This document shows, piece by piece, positions 14,504 to 16,949 of a stretch of DNA of 16,949 bases. The notes under the pieces were generated by a model. The model was not told where the DNA came from. It ran no database searches and saw only the letters and a list, made by a program, of their open reading frames with translations. The number at the start of each line of letters is the position of its first letter. Position 1 is the stretch's first letter. This stretch comes from W1P20-047 sp045118335 (GTDB taxonomy: Bacteria; Actinomycetota; Coriobacteriia; Coriobacteriales; Eggerthellaceae): NCBI GenBank assembly GCA_045118335.1, contig JBGUXY010000059.1, positions 1 to 16,949 of the forward strand. The letters run 5' to 3'. The position numbers and the translations under genes were made by a program.

Positions 14504-15640
14504 ATGCCGCTCACCACGAAATCGGTTCTGAACAACCTGGAGAAATCGGCTATCCGCCGCTTCGCCGTCATGGGCGCTGAAACCCCCGGCTGCATCGGCC
14601 TGACGCTGGGCCAACCAGACGCGAACACGGCCGACGTCATCAAGGAGCAGGTCGCAATCCAGCTGGCAGCCAACGACACGCACTATCCGCCCAACAACGG
14701 CAAGCCGTTTTTGCGCAAGGCCATCGCCGACTACGAGCGCACGCTGGGCCTGGAATACGATTCTGAGGAAATCATCCTCACCATCGGCGCCACCGAGGCG
14801 GTCTTCCTGACGCTTTCCACGTTGCTGGATCCTGGTGATGAGGTCATCATCCTCAAACCAGCCTACACCCTGTACGCATCTGTGACCGGCTTGAACTCCG
14901 CCACGCCCGTCTTCATCGACACCGTGGATGCCGACTACCAGGTCACACCCGAAATGATGGCCGCTGCCGTGAGCCCGAAAACGAAGGCCATCGTCATCAA
15001 CTCGCCGAACAACCCCACAGGTTGCGTACTGAACGCGGAAAGCCTGGATGTTATCGCCGACGCCGCCCGCGAACACGACTTCTATGTGGTCTGCGACGAC
15101 GTCTACGAGCGCCTGGTGTACGTTGACGGCTTCCAGTCCTTCGCGCAACGCCATCCCGAGTTGCGCGACCGTACAATCGTGTGCAACAGTTTCTCGAAGC
15201 CTTATGCCATGACGGGCTGGCGGCTGGGTTGGATTGCCGCCGATATGGCGTTCGTGCTGCAGGCCGGCAAGATTCACCAGTTCATGATCAGCTGCGCGCC
15301 TTCGTTCGTGCAGAACGCCGCCGCTGTGGCCCTACAGCAAGACGTGGAGCCCGCACGCCAGGTGTACCTGAAACGCCGCGAGCTGGTGCTCAACCGCCTG
15401 GACGACATGGGGCTTGACGTGGTGCGACCCGATGGCGCCTTCTACGCTTTGCCCAGCGTGGAAAAATACGGCATCGGCAGCGACGAGCTGTGCGAGCGCC
15501 TGATCAAGGAAGCCGGCGTGGCGTTCATCCCCGGTTCGTGCTTTGGCGCCGAAGGTCACATCCGGCTTTCGTACTGCTGCAGCCTAGACGCCATCGACGA
15601 GGGCCTAAGCAGGCTCGACGGCTATCTGAAGAAGCTGTAG
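14504..15640 (+). CDS. Pyridoxal-phosphate aminotransferase, class I/II (aspartate/aromatic type)
   Basis: A 378-residue fold-type-I aminotransferase. AAAGGGA about six bases before ATG supports the start. Typical landmarks are LTLGQPDANT near residue 35, YPPNNGKPFLRKAIADY, SPNNPTGCVL (about 168-177), CDDVYERLVY (Asp198/Asp199), the PLP lysine in NSFSKPYAMTGWRLGW (Lys232), and a C-terminal GHIRLSYCCS with the substrate-carboxylate Arg. The pattern is that of the I-gamma group (AspC, AraT, PatA), which move amino groups between aspartate, aromatic or branched amino acids and 2-oxoglutarate. The exact substrate is not readable. A weak -10 (TACAAT, 14437-14442) precedes it without a good -35. 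The truncated transporter-like frame starts about 60 bases downstream. Confidence 0.93.
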   Translation: MPLTTKSVLNNLEKSAIRRFAVMGAETPGCIGLTLGQPDANTADVIKEQVAIQLAANDTHYPPNNGKPFLRKAIADYERTLGLEYDSEEIILTIGATEAVFLTLSTLLDPGDEVIILKPAYTLYASVTGLNSATPVFIDTVDADYQVTPEMMAAAVSPKTKAIVINSPNNPTGCVLNAESLDVIADAAREHDFYVVCDDVYERLVYVDGFQSFAQRHPELRDRTIVCNSFSKPYAMTGWRLGWIAADMAFVLQAGKIHQFMISCAPSFVQNAAAVALQQDVEPARQVYLKRRELVLNRLDDMGLDVVRPDGAFYALPSVEKYGIGSDELCERLIKEAGVAFIPGSCFGAEGHIRLSYCCSLDAIDEGLSRLDGYLKKL

Positions 15641-15702
15641 CTTCTCAATACCCAAACTCCTGCGCCCGCCGCGTCATCGAAGCTTTCAGGGAAGAAGGGG
15701 CG

Positions 15703-16650
15703 GTGCTCCTGCGCCGAATCCTGTTGCTAAGCGCGCTGAACTTCCTCTACAACATGCTCCACCTGTTCGGCCTCGATTACTTCGACGTCTCTTCGGAAGC
15801 GTTTGCCATGTCTATGACGGTGGTCGTCATGCCGCTGGTCTTGTTCATCGCACGCCGCAAGGTGAAACCACAGGTTTTGCTTTCCGCAGGTATAGTCCTC
15901 GTGGGCATCGTCTTCGTCGTTGTGCGCCATATGGAATGGTTCCAGCTCCCTGGGTTCGGGATACTCTGCGCTGGATGCGTACTCCAAGCCATCATCATCT
16001 ATTCGACGCAGATCATCTTCACCATCGTTTTGGGCATTGCAATGCCACCAGGCGCCGCCGAGACCATTTCGCCAACGTTGCTTATCTTGTTCGGATGCGT
16101 GTGCATCGTTTTGGGCAACATCATCGAAATCGTCGATATCGGCGCATTGGCCTGGCGGATGAGAGCTGGCAAGCAAGACGTCTCGTCAACCGCCGACGAT
16201 GCATCCCACAAAACTCGAACCGAGCATCACGAAAGCTCAACCGAGCCAGAAAATGCGACCGATCTGCTTGGCGATTGGGTGGACGACGACATGGCGCGCC
16301 GAGCGTTGCCCAGAATCAAGTCAAAGCTAATGCGCAAGGTGGTCCCGCTCGCCGCCCTGCTCTTCGGCATCCCGTCAAACATGATGGTTCAAGGAGAACC
16401 AGGCTTTCGGCCATTCACGCCACCGAAGCTCAAAAGAGGGTCGAGCTCGACTGGACAAGAAGACTGTGAAAGGCGATGGCGCGACCAATCGGGCCATGTC
16501 GTCGCCGATTCTGGACGATTCCGCATCGGGGTTAACCCTCAAACTTTCGACACAACCTTGTTACACCTTGGGCAATTGTCACGGTTTCGGCAGGTCAAAC
16601 GCCTTTCGGCATACAACCAGAGGTGTACTTTTCCCCATCGGCTGATGTAA
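15703..16650 (+). pseudogene. Probable decayed EamA/DMT-family transporter
   Basis: An open frame reading LLRRILLLSALNFLYNMLHLF from a GTG at 15703 (poorly spaced AGAAGGGG upstream). The first part resembles the second half of one EamA (drug/metabolite transporter) domain: SEAFAMSMTVVVMPLVLF, then a KVKPQVLLSAGIVLVGIVF segment. After a short link, another piece, ETISPTLLILFGCVCIVLG, looks like the end of the second EamA domain. The first two or three helices and the middle helices of a normal 10-helix, 300-residue protein are missing. Beyond about 16170 the frame turns into about 155 polar residues with no resemblance to the family and is probably not real coding. I read it as a relic with N-terminal and internal deletions; a short functional membrane protein cannot be excluded. 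If the tail is noncoding, 16170-16879 is a 700-base gap without a gene. Confidence 0.5.
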
Positions 16651-16879
16651 TTCTCCCCGTTGACGGCATAATGGCAGGCCAGTTCGCATACCATTATCAG
16701 GGGGGATTCGGGCACCAATCGAGCCGAATGGAGCGAAGGTCTCGTTGTTGCCATAACCGCTACCGTGCGCTAGAGCGTGGCATATGATATGCGCCACAAC
16801 AGGCCGTCATGTGCAGGTGCGATTGGAGCGCCATGCGCAACGTGCCGCAAGTGGCATCCGCTGGAGAACAGGAGAGTAC

Positions 16880-16949
16880 ATGATAGGCATTTCCAAGCTC
16901 TATTGCGGAGCCGTCGAGAAATCCGACGTGCTGCGCTACAACCGCCTTT
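16880..16949 (+). CDS. N-terminus of a probable AhbC/NirJ-like radical SAM protein (truncated by window end)
   Basis: Only 23 codons are present, starting MIGISKLYCGAVEKSDVLRY. AGGAGAG (16870-16876) just upstream gives a convincing start. From memory, this opening is characteristic of radical SAM/SPASM proteins related to NirJ and AhbC, which remove acetate side chains from siroheme-derived tetrapyrroles in haem d1 or alternative haem b synthesis. The radical SAM CxxxCxxC motif would lie beyond the window, so the family call depends on N-terminal similarity alone. If correct, it belongs to the siroheme-dependent haem route, which would suit an anaerobe with haem-containing reductases. Confidence 0.55.
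   Translation, partial: MIGISKLYCGAVEKSDVLRYNRL

Noticed and set aside
16529..16538. GGGTTAACCC palindrome
   Set aside because: Ten-base palindromes are expected by chance and nothing nearby gives it a context.
16780..16792. GCATATGATATGC palindrome containing TATGAT, about 90 bases before the radical SAM start
   Set aside because: Could be a -10 or operator, but no -35 lies at a workable distance, so it is not listed as a promoter.
1..16949. CRISPR arrays, tRNA or rRNA genes, insertion sequences, phage attachment sites
   Set aside because: None seen: no regularly spaced repeats, no tRNA-like cloverleaf with conserved loops, no transposase motif or flanking inverted repeats.

Overview
The window looks like high-GC chromosomal DNA from an anaerobic actinobacterium of the class Coriobacteriia, most likely the Eggerthellaceae. 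The grounds are codon use, a purL fused to its glutaminase domain, a Tat-exported molybdenum oxidoreductase module of the kind these bacteria carry in large numbers, a ThrH-type phosphatase, and a radical SAM gene at the right edge. The genus cannot be fixed from this sequence alone.

Layout. Bases 1-2276 hold the 3' part of purL (purine synthesis). Then come a lipoprotein with an internally duplicated domain (2380-3282, +), a small conserved cysteine-containing protein running convergently (3295-3621, -), an AI-2E family membrane protein (3902-5101, +) and a small unknown helical protein (5223-5699, +) followed by a clear hairpin terminator.

The central block is a regulated respiratory module. 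A MocR-type regulator (GntR helix-turn-helix fused to an aminotransferase-like PLP domain; 5830-7293, -) is divergent from four genes on the + strand: a Tat/lipoprotein molybdopterin oxidoreductase (7454-9730), a four-cluster ferredoxin subunit (9946-10464), a TorD/DmsD-type chaperone (10565-11257) and a small MsrQ/YedZ-like b-type cytochrome (11304-11987). The expected flow is quinol to haem membrane protein to Fe-S subunit to Mo enzyme outside the membrane; the substrate is unknown. The divergent promoter region carries two direct repeats suited to MocR binding. Two intercistronic hairpins may set subunit ratios.

Next comes a gene-free stretch of about 540 bases (11988-12530). Its right half is conspicuously AT-rich and holds three copies of a 15-base motif around a promoter for a PD-(D/E)XK-like nuclease-domain protein (12531-13496). 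After it come thrH (13744-14343) and a class I aminotransferase (14504-15640). A probably decayed EamA/DMT transporter follows (about 15703-16650), and the window ends in the first 23 codons of what looks like an AhbC/NirJ-type radical SAM protein.

The most interesting items are the Mo-reductase module with a haem-type membrane partner under apparent MocR control, and the three-copy motif upstream of the nuclease-like gene. All assignments rest on reading motifs by eye; no database search was possible.
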